This document shows positions 8,677 to 26,987 of a DNA stretch of 64,000 bases, in pieces. The first letter of the stretch is position 1, and the number at the start of each line of letters is the position of its first letter. The DNA is taken from the NCBI RefSeq assembly GCF_014199625.1, contig NZ_JACHNY010000005.1:272825-336824 (forward strand), written 5' to 3'. The stretch is from Sphingomonas abaci. GTDB taxonomy: Bacteria; Pseudomonadota; Alphaproteobacteria; Sphingomonadales; Sphingomonadaceae. The notes beneath the pieces are model-generated. The model did not search any database. It worked only from the letters and a program-made list of their open reading frames with translations, and was not told the DNA's origin. A program made the translations under genes and the position numbers.

Positions 8677-9801
8677 TCAGCCAAGCACCTGATTGCCGTT
8701 GGCCCCGCGCACCATAGGCATTCCATGCGGGCGGGCGGCGATCTGGTCATAGCTGCGCGCGGGCTGGTCGAGCCAGATCGGCGCGAGCTTGGCCGAGTCG
8801 ACCCGCTCCACGCCGACGGCGAAGGCCTGGATCAGATGGTGCTCCCCGCGTGCATCCCGCCAACCGACCCGGACCGCGACGAGCGGCACGAACAGCGGTC
8901 GCCCCGCCGCCTCCAATCCGCCGGTGGCCTCGCGGGCGAGCACGCCGATCCCGCGCACCGTGCGCGCACCGCCGGGCGGAAGCGCGAAGGCGGGCACGAC
9001 CGTACGGCCGATGGCGGCGTCGTGCAGCGCGGCGATCGCCTGCCCCTCGCTCTTCGAGGCCGCCATCAGGTGGAGGCTGACCCGGACATCCTCGATCCCC
9101 AACTCGCTCGCCAGGCCGATCTCGCCTTCGAACGTGGCGGTCAGCATGTTGAGGCCGATCCGCAGGGGACGCAGGGTGACGGACGGCGGCACCGGCGCGG
9201 CCGGCAAGGGCGCGGGTTCCGCCGGCCGAGCCGCATTCGGCGCGTCCTCGCCTGCGTCGAGCACCCCGTCCTCCCGTCCGTCCGCCGCCCCCACCGGCCG
9301 GCGGCGGCGCAGGACCAGCCATCCGCCGGCGACCAGGGCGAGCAGGGGAAGGATCGGCCACCAGGCCACGCTTTCTCCCCCAGCCGCGGTGACCGGCAAA
9401 GCGGTGGGAACCGCGGTCGGCGGCACCGGAGACGGTGTCGACGCCGTCACCGAGGGCGACGGCGCCGTGGCCGTCGCCCGGGCGACCGGCGTGGCGGCGG
9501 GTGACGGCTGGGTCGCCGGGCGGCCCGCCGGCGTCGGTGTCGGTGATGGCCCGGCGACCGGCGTCGCGCGCGGCGTGGCACGCGGGGTTGGCGACGGCCG
9601 CGCTGGCGAAGGCACAATCGCCGCCGACGCGGATGGCGTCGCCGCCGGGGTCGGGATTTCGGCTGGAGTCGGGGTCGGCGAAGGGGCGGATGGCAGCACC
9701 AGCGGCGCGGTGATCGGATCCTCGCGGGCCGGTGGAACCTGCTGCGCGACGACCGGGGTGGCGAGCGGAAGAAGAGCAAGGGCGGTAGCACGGATACGCA
9801 T
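8677..9801 (-). CDS. Exported, membrane-anchored protein with Pro/Thr/Ala-rich linker
   Basis: A 374-aa protein of unknown function. The N-terminus is a signal peptide (MRIRATALALL...VVAQ). Residues about 25-135 form a low-complexity Pro/Ser/Thr/Ala-rich linker with repeating PTP and ATP units. One transmembrane helix (WWPILPLLALVAGGWLVL) follows, then basic RRRR and a C-terminal domain of about 190 residues with a predicted beta-rich pattern, presumably cytoplasmic. The same architecture is seen in uncharacterised sphingomonad proteins. Its 5' end faces the rpoBC promoter region. No function is assigned. Confidence 0.7.
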   Translation of the reverse strand: MRIRATALALLPLATPVVAQQVPPAREDPITAPLVLPSAPSPTPTPAEIPTPAATPSASAAIVPSPARPSPTPRATPRATPVAGPSPTPTPAGRPATQPSPAATPVARATATAPSPSVTASTPSPVPPTAVPTALPVTAAGGESVAWWPILPLLALVAGGWLVLRRRRPVGAADGREDGVLDAGEDAPNAARPAEPAPLPAAPVPPSVTLRPLRIGLNMLTATFEGEIGLASELGIEDVRVSLHLMAASKSEGQAIAALHDAAIGRTVVPAFALPPGGARTVRGIGVLAREATGGLEAAGRPLFVPLVAVRVGWRDARGEHHLIQAFAVGVERVDSAKLAPIWLDQPARSYDQIAARPHGMPMVRGANGNQVLG

Positions 9802-9920
9802 CGCCCAGCCGGTCCAGCCTTTCCGCCGCCACGCAAGCTATGCTGCGACGAAGCGCGCCGCGCCGGCGACCGGCCGCCGCCCCCGGCCCAGCCCCCCGCC
9901 CCCGCCCGATCGCCCCCCCT
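9802..9920. other. C-rich intergenic stretch upstream of the rpoBC promoter
   Basis: This part of the 320-bp gap between the envelope gene and rpoB is extremely C-rich on the plus strand. It has no convincing gene. It must contain the promoter of the minus-strand envelope gene, but no clear hexamers were seen. The rest of the gap holds the rpoBC promoter and leader hairpin. Confidence 0.6.
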
Positions 9921-9949
9921 TTGACAACGCCCGACGCGGCGCCTATATC
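9921..9949 (+). promoter_or_regulatory. Strong sigma70-type promoter for rpoBC
   Basis: A perfect -35 hexamer TTGACA (9921-9926), a 17-bp spacer, and TATATC (9944-9949) as the -10. Transcription would begin near 9956, giving a leader of about 165 nt before rpoB. It is the best promoter match noticed in the chromosomal part of the window. Confidence 0.75.
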
Positions 9950-10025
9950 GGCATCCTCACCACAGCTTTCCGGGATAGGACATGCCGTCGCGCAGCGTGT
10001 CGTTACGAATAGGAGACTGCTGGTT

Positions 10026-10078
10026 CTTGGACGCTGAAGCCGACGCATCACCATGCGATCGGCTTTTTTCCGTCCAAG
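10026..10078 (+). terminator. Terminator-like hairpin in the rpoB leader (possible attenuator)
   Basis: AAGCCGA-CGCAT (10037-10048) pairs with ATGCG-a-TCGGCTT (10053-10065), with loop CACC and one bulged A, and is followed by a T tract ending at 10069: a classic intrinsic terminator. It is itself flanked by CTTGGACG (10026-10033) and CGTCCAAG (10071-10078), which pair perfectly and extend the structure. Located after the promoter and 50 bp before rpoB, it could reduce rpoBC transcription or be regulated. On the minus strand there is no T tract, so it is directed toward rpoB. Confidence 0.7.
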
Positions 10079-10121
10079 GCAACCGCGCCCGCATTTCTGG
10101 CTGACGAGGCACGAACGAGAC

Positions 10122-14300
<4,179 letters not shown>

Positions 14301-14307
14301 GGATCGT

Positions 14308-14332
14308 GGGCGCTGCCGCCTTGGCAGCGCCC
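14308..14332 (+). other. Intercistronic hairpin between rpoB and rpoC
   Basis: GGGCGCTGCC (14308-14317) and GGCAGCGCCC (14323-14332) form a perfect 10-bp stem with a 5-nt loop. There is no T tract, so it is more likely an mRNA processing or stability element than a terminator. Confidence 0.6.
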
Positions 14333-14375
14333 CGCCCTCCCCGCCCGGAAAGCTACCCCTAGAGGGACTGAAATC

Positions 14376-18662
<4,287 letters not shown>

Positions 18663-18688
18663 TCCTGATCCGGGATCGGGAACGGAAT

Positions 18689-18720
18689 GGGGCGTCTCCT
18701 GCGAAGGAGGCGCCCTTTTT
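18689..18720 (+). terminator. Intrinsic terminator of rpoBC
   Basis: GGGGCGTCTCCT (18689-18700), loop GCGA, AGGAGGCGCCC (18705-18715), then TTTTT. The stem is about 11 bp with one G-T pair. Confidence 0.85.
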
Positions 18721-18843
18721 CTTGGCCCCATCTCCACCCCTTTCCCCACTTTTGCCGGTCCGCACCACTGGACCGACCACCCCTTGCCCACCCGCACCCG
18801 ACGCGGCAGGAGGCGGCCATCTTCCATGGCAGGAGCGACAGGC

Positions 18844-19479
18844 ATGTCCGGCACCGAACCCCAATGGCTGGCCTGGGCGCGCGAGATCCAGGCGACGGCG
18901 CAGACCGGCCTCACCTTCACCCGCGACCCCTATGATCGTGAGCGCTACGAGGCGCTGCGCCACCTCGCGGCGCGGATCATGGCGACGGGCAGCGATACGC
19001 CCGTCGACGCGATCGCCGCGCTGTTCGACGGCGAGACGGGTTATGCCACGCCCAAGCTCGACGTGCGCGGCGCGGTATTCGATGCGGACGGCCGGCTGCT
19101 GCTGGTGCGCGAGACCGCCGATCATGGCCGATGGACGCTGCCCGGTGGCTGGGCGGACGTGAACCTGACCCCGGCCGAAAATGTCGTGAAGGAAGTGTAC
19201 GAGGAAAGCGGCTACCGGGTCCGGACGCGCAAGCTGGTCGCCCTGTGGGACCGGACGCGGCAGGGTCACGGCCCTGCCGTCTTCTCCTGCGCCAAGGCCT
19301 TCTTCCTCTGCGACCTGCTGGGCGGCGCGGCGACGCCATCGATCGAGACGTCCGAAATCGGTTGGTTCGAAGAGAACGCGCTGCCGGACGATCTGTCGAC
19401 GGGTCGGGTTCTGCCGGCACAATTGCGCCTGATGTTCGCCCACCACCGCGACCCTGCGCTGCCGACCGCCTTCGACTGA
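18844..19479 (+). CDS. Nudix hydrolase with N-terminal PF12535-type domain
   Basis: A 211-aa hydrolase of nucleoside diphosphates linked to another moiety. Residues 7-47 (WLAWAREIQATAQTGLTF and on) match the N-terminal domain found in YjhB-like ADP-ribose/nucleotide hydrolases. The Nudix box is at about 101-124 (GGWADVN...KEVYEESGY); the first Glu of the generic box is Leu here, a variation I believe is common in this subgroup, and the REUXEE core is conserved as KEVYEE. Start 18844 has AGGAG 8 nt upstream, better placed than an ATG at 18826. It follows the rpoC terminator as an independent unit. The substrate is not predicted. Confidence 0.85.
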   Translation: MSGTEPQWLAWAREIQATAQTGLTFTRDPYDRERYEALRHLAARIMATGSDTPVDAIAALFDGETGYATPKLDVRGAVFDADGRLLLVRETADHGRWTLPGGWADVNLTPAENVVKEVYEESGYRVRTRKLVALWDRTRQGHGPAVFSCAKAFFLCDLLGGAATPSIETSEIGWFEENALPDDLSTGRVLPAQLRLMFAHHRDPALPTAFD

Positions 19480-19545
19480 GCCCATGGCTGGCCCGACGCC
19501 CCGCGCGCGGCTATGCAACCCGGCGAAAGGGCGACGACCGGGGAT

Positions 19546-21879
19546 ATGCGCAGGCGCGGGGTGACATGGGGGGCACGCGCCGGCCTGGCGATCATGGCCG
19601 CTTGTGCCGCGCCCGCCAGCGCGCAGACCGTCGCGATCGACATCCCCGCCGCGCCTTTGTCCGCCGCGATCAAGGTGCTGGCGGAACAATCCGGCGCGGC
19701 GATCGGCGCGCCGGGGTCGCTGGCCATGGTGCGGGTCCGGCCCGTGCGGGGGACGCTGTCGGTCGCGGCGGCGCTGCGCCACATGTTGCACGGCACCGGC
19801 CTGCGCGCCAAACCGGCCGGACCGGGTGCCTGGCGGATCGAAGCCGGTCGCAAAGCGCCGCCGGTGACGGTCGACCAGTCGATCGATCCTCCGCCCGGTC
19901 CCGATATCATCGTCACCGCCACCAAGCAGTCGGAACCCGTCAGCCGCGCCGCGCTGGCGCTGTCGGTGGCCGATACCCGCACCCTGGCGGCGATCGGCGA
20001 CGCGCCCGATGCGGGCGGCGTCGCGACGATCCTGAACGGCCTGTCGAGCACCAATCTGGGCTCGGGGCGCGACCGGTTGTTCCTGCGCGGCATCGGCGAT
20101 AGCCCGTTCGACGGCTTCGGCCAGTCGAGCGTCAGCGTTCAGCTGGACGAGGCGCGTCTGACCTATGACGCGCCGGACCCGGACCTGCGGCTGATCGACA
20201 TGGCGCAGGTCGAATTGCTGAAGGGACCACAGGGACCACTCTACGGCACCGGCGCGCTGGGCGGCGTCTATCGACTGGTGCCCGAAAAGCCGGCGCTGGA
20301 CCAGATAGACGGCGCGATCCGCCTCGGGATCGGCAGCACCGCGCATGGCGGGATGCAGGGTGCCGCGGACGTGATGGCCAATGTTCCCGTCCTCTCCGAC
20401 CGGCTGGCGGTGCGGCTGGTCGCCTATCGCGTCGGGCAGTCGGGCTGGATCGACGAGGTCGGGCGCGGGCCCAACGTCAATCGCGGCGAAAGCAGCGGCG
20501 GTCGCATCGCGATCCGGGCGCGGCCGGCCGGCGACTGGACGGTCGACCTGGTCGGCGTCGCCCAGGGGTCGCGCATCGCCGACAGCCAATATGTGGAGCG
20601 GCGTGGGCAATTGTCGCGTGGTCTCCGCCTGCCCGAGCCGCAGGACACCAATATCCGCATCGCCAGCCTGACCGCCACCGGCCCGCTCGCCGGGTTCAAG
20701 GTCACAGGCGTGGTCAGCACCGCGCGCCAGGAACTGGACGTGCGCTACGACGCCTCGGCGCGCGCCACGCTGCTCGGCGGCACCGCACCGGCCACCTATC
20801 GCGACGATCGCCGCTACGAGGTGACCAACGCCGAACTGCGCGCCGCGCGAACCGATGGACCGGTCGACTGGCTGGCCGGCGCCTCGCTGCTGGTCGCCGA
20901 TACCGACGCGGCGGGCGACCTGATCGCGCCGGGCGCGGACACGCTGCGCATCCTGCGCTTCCGCCGCAGCGTCATCGAGGCGGCCCTGTTCGGCGAGGCG
21001 ACCTACCGGATCAGCCACGACCTGCGCGGCACGCTGGGCGTGCGGCTGTTCCGCTCGGCGGTGGCCGATGAACGGCGCGAAGTGGCGAGCGACGCCGCCG
21101 CCGATCGCGCATCACTGCGCGCCAGCCCCAGCGCGGCGCTGGCCTGGCAGGCCAACGACCGGCTGCTGCTCTTCGCGCGCATTGCCTCCGCCCTCCGGCC
21201 CGGCGGCATCCAGGCGGCGGTGCGGCCGACCGATCAGCCGACCCGGTACCGGGCCGATACGTTGCGCGCGATCGATCTGGGCCTGCGCTGGCAGCATCCC
21301 GCCACCGGGCTGTCGCTCGACCTGGGACTGTTCACCACGCGCTGGTCGAACGTGCAGGCGGACTTCCTGCGCAGCGATGGGCTGGTGATCACGCGCAATG
21401 CCGGTTTCGCCAACAATACCGGCATCGACACGACCCTGGGCTGGCGGCCGGACCGGCGCTGGACGATCGCCACCGGCCTGCTGCTCCAGCGTGCGCGGAT
21501 CGGCTCGGGCGTGGTGACGGTGGAGAATCCGGACCGCCGACTGCCGGTCGTGCCCGATGTCAGCGCGCATGGCGAGGTCGCCTATGGCTTCGACCAGGGC
21601 GACTGGGCGATCGAGCTGGGCGCGCGCGCCAGCTTCGTCGGCAATGCACGGCTGAGCTTCGACCCCGGCCTCGACCGTCAAAGCCAGGCGGTGACGCTGA
21701 CCGCCGCCAGCCTCACCGCGACGCGTGGGCACTGGACGCTCCGGCTGGGAATCGACAATCTCTTCGATACGCGCGCCAACAGCTTCGCCTTCGGCAATCC
21801 CTTCTCGATCGCGCTCGGCGAGCAGATCACGCCGGTGCGCCCGCGCACCAGTGCGCTATCGGTCCGCCGCCGGTTCTGA
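19546..21879 (+). CDS. TonB-dependent receptor with N-terminal STN domain
   Basis: A 777-aa outer-membrane active transporter. After a signal peptide (MRRRGVTWGARAG...ASAQ) comes an STN (secretin/TonB short N-terminal) domain, residues about 30-100 (IDIPAAPLSAAIKVLAEQSG). A TonB box-like DIIVTATK stretch precedes the plug (SSVSVQLDEARL, VELLKGPQGPLYGTGALGG), then a 22-strand barrel ending in the aromatic C-terminal Phe. STN domains are typical of FecA/FpvA-like receptors that signal to an anti-sigma factor, but no sigma/anti-sigma pair is adjacent. The ligand is unknown. An in-frame ATG at 19513 is an alternative start; 19546 gives a proper signal peptide. Confidence 0.9.
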   Translation: MRRRGVTWGARAGLAIMAACAAPASAQTVAIDIPAAPLSAAIKVLAEQSGAAIGAPGSLAMVRVRPVRGTLSVAAALRHMLHGTGLRAKPAGPGAWRIEAGRKAPPVTVDQSIDPPPGPDIIVTATKQSEPVSRAALALSVADTRTLAAIGDAPDAGGVATILNGLSSTNLGSGRDRLFLRGIGDSPFDGFGQSSVSVQLDEARLTYDAPDPDLRLIDMAQVELLKGPQGPLYGTGALGGVYRLVPEKPALDQIDGAIRLGIGSTAHGGMQGAADVMANVPVLSDRLAVRLVAYRVGQSGWIDEVGRGPNVNRGESSGGRIAIRARPAGDWTVDLVGVAQGSRIADSQYVERRGQLSRGLRLPEPQDTNIRIASLTATGPLAGFKVTGVVSTARQELDVRYDASARATLLGGTAPATYRDDRRYEVTNAELRAARTDGPVDWLAGASLLVADTDAAGDLIAPGADTLRILRFRRSVIEAALFGEATYRISHDLRGTLGVRLFRSAVADERREVASDAAADRASLRASPSAALAWQANDRLLLFARIASALRPGGIQAAVRPTDQPTRYRADTLRAIDLGLRWQHPATGLSLDLGLFTTRWSNVQADFLRSDGLVITRNAGFANNTGIDTTLGWRPDRRWTIATGLLLQRARIGSGVVTVENPDRRLPVVPDVSAHGEVAYGFDQGDWAIELGARASFVGNARLSFDPGLDRQSQAVTLTAASLTATRGHWTLRLGIDNLFDTRANSFAFGNPFSIALGEQITPVRPRTSALSVRRRF

Positions 21880-22392
21880 CCGCGGGGCTACGCGGCGGAT
21901 CACCTCGTCCAGCACCGCTACGGTCAGCCCGAATTTCCGCACCACCATGCGGTTGTGCGCCACTTGCCCGCCGGGTTCGAGGAACAGCCACTGCTCCGTA
22001 TCGAGCCCGCCCCGCGCGCGGAACCGCAGATGCAGCCGGTTGCCCTCCACGTCGCCGGTGACCGGACCCTCGGCATCGGTCAGGCTGCCGGTATAGTGCC
22101 CCGGCCCGTCAGGCCGGATGCGCCAGCGCCGCGCACGCACCGCTGCGTCGCCCTGACGGATGCGCTGGTCGAGACGCAGCACGCCGTCCGGCCCGATCCG
22201 TCCGACGCTGTCGACGATCACCTGCTGCGGGGGCCGGAACAGGATCTTCAGCCGCGCCTCGCCATGGCTGACGCCCGCGAAGAAGCGTGCGGGCTCGAAC
22301 GGCGGGGCGGGCGCGGCGAACCGCTCCGTCCCGCCCAGTCCCGCACATCCGCCGAGCAGCAGGGCGGCCGTCACGCACCATCGCATCATCAT
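21856..22392 (-). CDS. DUF3833-type lipoprotein
   Basis: A 178-aa lipoprotein with lipobox LLLGGC near residue 16. The mature part follows the DUF3833 pattern: PARFFAGVSHGEARLK, the RRWRIRPDGPGHYTGSLTDAEG block, and RMVVRKFGLTVAVLDEVIRR at the end. Proteins of this family are of unknown function and probably sit in the periplasm or at the outer-membrane inner leaflet. Its 3' end overlaps the convergent TonB-dependent receptor by 24 bp. Confidence 0.78.
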   Translation of the reverse strand: MMMRWCVTAALLLGGCAGLGGTERFAAPAPPFEPARFFAGVSHGEARLKILFRPPQQVIVDSVGRIGPDGVLRLDQRIRQGDAAVRARRWRIRPDGPGHYTGSLTDAEGPVTGDVEGNRLHLRFRARGGLDTEQWLFLEPGGQVAHNRMVVRKFGLTVAVLDEVIRRVAPRSEPAADR

Positions 22393-22428
22393 CCGGCGGC
22401 AACGACCCAGAATGCACCTCGGGCCCGG

Positions 22429-24528
22429 TCAACCGCGCCGTTTCGCCTCGGCGCGGAAGCGGTGGAGCAGCGGCTCGGTATAGCCATTCGGCTGCGCGCA
22501 TCCCTCGAACACCAGCGCGCGCGCCGCCTGGAACGCGATGCTCTCCTCCGCCCGCCCCGCCATCGGCCGGTAGAGCGGGTCGCCTGCATTCTGGACATCG
22601 ACCGTCGCCGCCATCCGCGCCAGCGCCGCATCGACCTGCTCCGGGGTGACGATGCCGTGGAGCAGCCAGTTGGCGATATGCTGCGACGAAATGCGCAGCG
22701 TCGCGCGATCTTCCATCAAACCCACGTCATGGATGTCGGGCACCTTGGAGCAGCCGATCCCCTGGTCGATCCAGCGCACGACATAGCCGAGCAGCCCTTG
22801 CGCGTTGTTGTCCAGTTCCTCGGCGATCGCCGCCGCGTCCCAGTCGCGGTCGACCGCGACCGGCGGCGTCAGCAACTGGTCCAGCGCGGCCACCGGCTCG
22901 GCCGACCGCGCCGCCTGGCGCGCGGCGACATCGACCCGGTGGTAGTGGGTCGCGTGCAGCGTCGCGGCGGTCGGGCTAGGCACCCAGGCGGTGGTGGCGC
23001 CGGCGCGGGGATGCGCGACCTTCTGCTCCAGCATCTCGGCCATCCGGTCGGGGGCGGCCCACATGCCCTTGCCGATCTGCGCGCGCCCGGCGAACCCGCT
23101 GGCCAGCCCGATCTGCACGTTGCGATCCTCATAGGCGGCAATCCAGGCGGCCGACTTCATCGCGCCCTTCCGGATCATCGGGCCGGCGTGCATGGCGGAA
23201 TGGATCTCATCGCCGGTGCGGTCGAGGAAGCCGGTGTTGATGAAGACGATCCGGTGCCGCACCGCATGGATGCACGCCGCCAGATTGGCGGAGGTGCGGC
23301 GCTCCTCGTCCATCAGGCCGATCTTGATCGTGTGGCGGTCCAGCCCCAGCAGATCCTCGACCGCGTCGAACAGCCGGTCGCTGAACGCCGCCTCGGCGGG
23401 CCCGTGCATCTTCGGCTTGACGATATAGATCGATCCCTCGCGGCTGTTCGCGCGCGCGCCGTTGCGGTCGTGGAGCGCGATGAGGCTGGTGACGACCGCA
23501 TCGACGATCCCCTCCGGCGCCGCCCCGCCATCGGCCAGCCGCACCGCGGGCGTGGTCATCAGATGGCCGACATTGCGGACGAACAGCAGGCTGCGGCCCT
23601 TCAGCGTAAAGGGCCGCCCGTCCACGTCCCGATAGGCGCGATCCGCGGCCAGCCGGCGGGTCAACTGCCGCCCCTGTTTCTCGAACGTCTCGACCAGGTC
23701 GCCGCGCATCAGGCCCAGCCAATTGGCGTAGGCCTGCACCTTGTCCGCCGCATCGACCGCCGCGACCGAGTCCTCCAGGTCGCAGATCGTGGTCAGCGCC
23801 GATTCCAGCAGGATATCGGCCAGCCCCGCCGGATCGTCGCGGCCGATCGGATGGTCGCGGTCGATCACCAATTCGATATGCAGGCCGTGGTGGCGGAGCA
23901 GCCAGTTGTCGCCGGATCGCCCGACCAGCTGCCCCGGGTCCGCCAGCCCGGGCGCGTCGCCCGTCCAGTCGGCCCAGGACCCCTCCGACAGCGGCGCCGC
24001 CGTGTCGAGCAACGCCCTGGCCCAGGCGATCACCTGCCCGCCGCGCGCCGGATCGTATCCGCCGCCGGTCGGAACGGGGGCGATCGCGTCGCTGCCGTAG
24101 AGCGCGTCGTACAGGCTGCCCCAGCGGGCATTGGCGGCGTTGAGCAAGAAGCGCGCGTTGAGGATCGGCACGACCAGTTGCGGCCCGGCGATCCGCGCCA
24201 CCTCAGCGTCGACACCGTGCGGATCGATCGTGAAGCGCTCCGGCGCGTCGACCAGATAGCCGATGTCGCGCAGGAATCGCTGATACGCGGCCTGGTCGAT
24301 CGGGGCGCCGGCATGGGCACCGTGCCAGTCATCGAGCGCCGCCTGCATGCGGTCGCGCTCGGCGAGCAACGCCCTGTTTTCGGGTGCGAACCGATCCAGG
24401 ATCGCGGCGAAGCCCGACCAGAAGCGGGCGGGATCGATGCCGCTGCCGGGCAGCGCGTGCTCCTCCAGGAACGTCGCCAGCGGCAAATCGATGGACAGTC
24501 CGCCGTGTCGTGTCTGCATATCGCTCAT
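22429..24528 (-). CDS. glcB: Malate synthase G
   Basis: A 699-aa cytosolic enzyme condensing glyoxylate with acetyl-CoA to malate. The whole malate synthase G pattern is present: [19 protein letters not shown] (about 123-141), the central TIR-type barrel with [18 protein letters not shown] (about 240-257), [10 protein letters not shown], the catalytic region [32 protein letters not shown], and the C-terminal [20 protein letters not shown]. The length is usual for this isoform. It is divergent from a LysR-type gene 88 bp away, likely its regulator. No isocitrate lyase is adjacent, so it may serve glycolate or glyoxylate use as well as the glyoxylate bypass. Confidence 0.96.
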   Translation of the reverse strand: MSDMQTRHGGLSIDLPLATFLEEHALPGSGIDPARFWSGFAAILDRFAPENRALLAERDRMQAALDDWHGAHAGAPIDQAAYQRFLRDIGYLVDAPERFTIDPHGVDAEVARIAGPQLVVPILNARFLLNAANARWGSLYDALYGSDAIAPVPTGGGYDPARGGQVIAWARALLDTAAPLSEGSWADWTGDAPGLADPGQLVGRSGDNWLLRHHGLHIELVIDRDHPIGRDDPAGLADILLESALTTICDLEDSVAAVDAADKVQAYANWLGLMRGDLVETFEKQGRQLTRRLAADRAYRDVDGRPFTLKGRSLLFVRNVGHLMTTPAVRLADGGAAPEGIVDAVVTSLIALHDRNGARANSREGSIYIVKPKMHGPAEAAFSDRLFDAVEDLLGLDRHTIKIGLMDEERRTSANLAACIHAVRHRIVFINTGFLDRTGDEIHSAMHAGPMIRKGAMKSAAWIAAYEDRNVQIGLASGFAGRAQIGKGMWAAPDRMAEMLEQKVAHPRAGATTAWVPSPTAATLHATHYHRVDVAARQAARSAEPVAALDQLLTPPVAVDRDWDAAAIAEELDNNAQGLLGYVVRWIDQGIGCSKVPDIHDVGLMEDRATLRISSQHIANWLLHGIVTPEQVDAALARMAATVDVQNAGDPLYRPMAGRAEESIAFQAARALVFEGCAQPNGYTEPLLHRFRAEAKRRG

Positions 24529-24616
24529 TGTCTGCTCCTCGCCGCCCGGTATACGGATCGTCGCACCTTTTCAGTAGACGCCAATATGTCGATGCAGTCG
24601 TTCGTCTGGGGAATGA

Positions 24617-25516
24617 ATGATGATGGATCCGGACTATGATCTGTTCGTCGCGGCGGCCCGGCACGGCAGCCTGTCGGCGGGCGGCCGTACGCTGGGGGTT
24701 TCGGCCACCATGGCGTCGCGGCGGATCGGCAAGCTGGAACAGCGGCTGGGCGCGCAACTGATCCATCGCAGCACGCGCCGGTTCGCATTGACCGAGGCGG
24801 GCGAGCGCTTCCACATCGCCTTGCAGCATATCCAGGCTCAGCTCCACGAAGCGGAGGTTCGGGTCAGCGGCCGGCTCGATACGCCATCCGGGCCCTTTCG
24901 CATCTCCGCGCCGACATCGTTCGGCCGTCTCTATATCGCGCCGCTGCTGCCCGCGTTCCTTCGACGCTATCCGCAGTTGAGCCTGTCGGTCGACCTGTCC
25001 GACGGCTTTGTCGACCTGGTGGCGGCGCGGGTCGACTGCGCGATCCGCATCGCGTCGGACATTCCCGCCAGCCTTGAGTCCTATCGGCTGGGCGACAGCC
25101 GCCGCGTGTTGTGCGCCGCGCCTGGCTATCTGGCGAGCGCGGGCACGCCCGCCACGATCGACGATCTCGCCGCGCATCGCCTGCTGGCGGCGGAGGGCCA
25201 GCTGCCCTGGCGGCTGCTGAACGGCCATCGCTACGGTGTCGTCGACCGGCAAAGCCATGTCGGCACCAACAGCAGCGAGCTGGTCCGCGAATTGACTCTG
25301 TCGGGCATGGGCATCGCGCTGCGGTCGCTCTGGGACGTGGGCGATGCGCTGCACGACGGCCGGCTGGTCCGGGTGCTGCCCGACTGGGAGGGATCGAGCC
25401 GGGTCGGCATCCATGCCGTCCACACCCGCCAGACGATGGTGCCGCCGACGGTGCCCGCCTTCATCGCCTTCCTGCGCGAGCGGCTCGACCCGGCCGCCTG
25501 GGACCGTGCCGATTGA
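24617..25516 (+). CDS. LysR-family transcriptional regulator
   Basis: A 299-aa regulator. The N-terminal winged helix-turn-helix is plain (AAARHGSLSAGGRTLGVSAT, residues about 12-31, then RRIGKLEQRLGAQLIHRSTR). The substrate-binding domain has the CbpA-like pattern (GPFRISAPTSFGR, GFVDLVAARVDCAIRI). It is transcribed divergently from glcB, with an 88-bp shared promoter region, so glcB is the best target guess. The ATG at 24617 is followed by two more ATGs. The coinducer is unknown. Confidence 0.88.
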   Translation: MMMDPDYDLFVAAARHGSLSAGGRTLGVSATMASRRIGKLEQRLGAQLIHRSTRRFALTEAGERFHIALQHIQAQLHEAEVRVSGRLDTPSGPFRISAPTSFGRLYIAPLLPAFLRRYPQLSLSVDLSDGFVDLVAARVDCAIRIASDIPASLESYRLGDSRRVLCAAPGYLASAGTPATIDDLAAHRLLAAEGQLPWRLLNGHRYGVVDRQSHVGTNSSELVRELTLSGMGIALRSLWDVGDALHDGRLVRVLPDWEGSSRVGIHAVHTRQTMVPPTVPAFIAFLRERLDPAAWDRAD

Positions 25517-25538
25517 GGTCCGGACCAGCGAAGCCGGA

Positions 25539-26837
25539 TCAGCGCGGCAGCACCGCCTTGGGGAAGTCCCCCCAGACCGCGTCGTAATCGAGTTGGCTGT
25601 GGGCCAGCGCAAAGTCGGTGGGGTGATAGGGCCAGCAGCTTTCCAGCATGAAGGCCATGGTGCCGCCGATCCTCTGCGGCTTCAGCTCCGCGTTCGACGC
25701 GCCCTGCCAGCTCGCCAGGTCGGGGCCGTGCCCGGCCATCAGATTGTGCAGCGACAGGCCGCCCGGCTGGAATCCCTCGGCCTTGGCGTCATAGGCACCG
25801 GTGATCAGGCCCATCGCCTCCGACATGACGTTGCGGTGGAACCAGGGCGGCCGGAACGTGTCCTCCGCCACCGTCCAGCGCGGCGGAAATATGACGAAGT
25901 CGGCATTCGCGCGGCCAGGAACGTCGCTGGGCGAGGTCAGCACGGTGAAGATCGACGGATCGGGATGGTCGAAGCTGACCGTGTTGATGGTGTTGAACCG
26001 CGACAGGTCATAGCGCCACGGCGCCAGATTGCCGTGCCACGCGACCACGTCGAGCGGACTGTGGTCGAGCGTCATGGTCCAGAGCGAACCCATGAACTTC
26101 TGCACCACCTGGGTCGGCGTGTCGCGGTCCTCGAACCAGGCGACCGGCGTCTCGAAGTCGCGCGGGTTGGCGAGGCCATTGGCGCCGATCGGCCCCAGAT
26201 CGGGCAGCCGGAACAGCGCGCCATGATTCTCCGCGACATAGCCGCGTGCGGCGCCATCGGGCAGCAGGGCGCGGAAGCGTATGCCGCGCGGCACCAGCGC
26301 GATCTGCCCCGGCGCGACGATCAGCCGGCCAAGCTCGGTCCGCAATTCCAGTCGCCCGTCCTGCGGGATGAACAGCAGTTCGCCGTCCGCATCGACGAAC
26401 ACGCGGTCGGTCATATCCCTGCCGGCCGCATAGACGTGCAGCGCCACGCCCTCCAAATCCTCGGGCGGGCGGTTGACCAGCATCGTCGTCATGCCGTCGA
26501 TCAGGTCGACCGGCGCGCCGGTCGCGACGATCGGGTCCCAGCGCAGCCGGTTGGGGGCGAGCGGCGTGGCGCCGCTGTCCCGCACGAATCGCATCGCACC
26601 CGGATAGGGACGATAGGCGGGATGCTCGGCGGTCGGCCGCATCCGGTAGAGCCAGGAGCGCCGGTTCTCGTGACGCGGCGCGGTGAAGGCGGTGCCCGAC
26701 ACTTGCTCGGCATAGAGGCCGAAGGGCGGCCGCTGCGGCGAATTGCGCCCGATCGGCAGCGCCCCCGCCATCGCTTCCGTCGCGACATGATTGCCGAAGC
26801 CGGCAATATAGCCCTCGTCCGTCCGGTATCCGGTCAT
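25539..26837 (-). CDS. hmgA: Homogentisate 1,2-dioxygenase
   Basis: A 432-aa non-haem iron enzyme opening the ring of homogentisate to maleylacetoacetate in tyrosine/phenylalanine breakdown. Typical features: the N-terminal [31 protein letters not shown], the PRGIRFRA beta-barrel stretch, and near the C-terminus [20 protein letters not shown] with iron-binding His and Glu nearby ([24 protein letters not shown]). The length is normal. It is downstream of the HPPD gene on the same strand with a 150-bp gap that holds a hairpin. maiA and fahA are not in the window. Confidence 0.96.
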   Translation of the reverse strand: MTGYRTDEGYIAGFGNHVATEAMAGALPIGRNSPQRPPFGLYAEQVSGTAFTAPRHENRRSWLYRMRPTAEHPAYRPYPGAMRFVRDSGATPLAPNRLRWDPIVATGAPVDLIDGMTTMLVNRPPEDLEGVALHVYAAGRDMTDRVFVDADGELLFIPQDGRLELRTELGRLIVAPGQIALVPRGIRFRALLPDGAARGYVAENHGALFRLPDLGPIGANGLANPRDFETPVAWFEDRDTPTQVVQKFMGSLWTMTLDHSPLDVVAWHGNLAPWRYDLSRFNTINTVSFDHPDPSIFTVLTSPSDVPGRANADFVIFPPRWTVAEDTFRPPWFHRNVMSEAMGLITGAYDAKAEGFQPGGLSLHNLMAGHGPDLASWQGASNAELKPQRIGGTMAFMLESCWPYHPTDFALAHSQLDYDAVWGDFPKAVLPR

Positions 26838-26906
26838 CGCATCCTCCTGTCCCTGCGCGACGACTGAGGGAAAGCGGTCGCCGCCAAGGTCTGCATCCGA
26901 TTCGCT

Positions 26907-26944
26907 CCACCTACCACCCCGGCAAAGACCGGGGTCGTAGGTGG
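26907..26944. repeat. Hairpin between HPPD and hmgA genes
   Basis: CCACCTAC-c-ACCCCGG (26907-26922) pairs with CCGGGGT-c-GTAGGTGG (26929-26944) around a 6-nt loop, one mismatch. Its CCCCGG...CCGGGG core resembles the larger inverted repeat at 28645-28748 and may be a dispersed REP-like unit. It may set mRNA stability between the two catabolic genes. Confidence 0.65.
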
Positions 26945-26987
26945 GTTCCGCAACGATCCCTTTGTGAGGACGATGGAAGCGCCGCGA

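Noticed and set aside
9981..10103. 40-codon leader ORF before rpoB
   Set aside because: No clear ribosome binding site; mentioned in the leader finding but not listed as a gene.
10053..10121. Upstream in-frame start for rpoB
   Set aside because: It would start inside the leader hairpin and add an unconserved Arg-rich extension.
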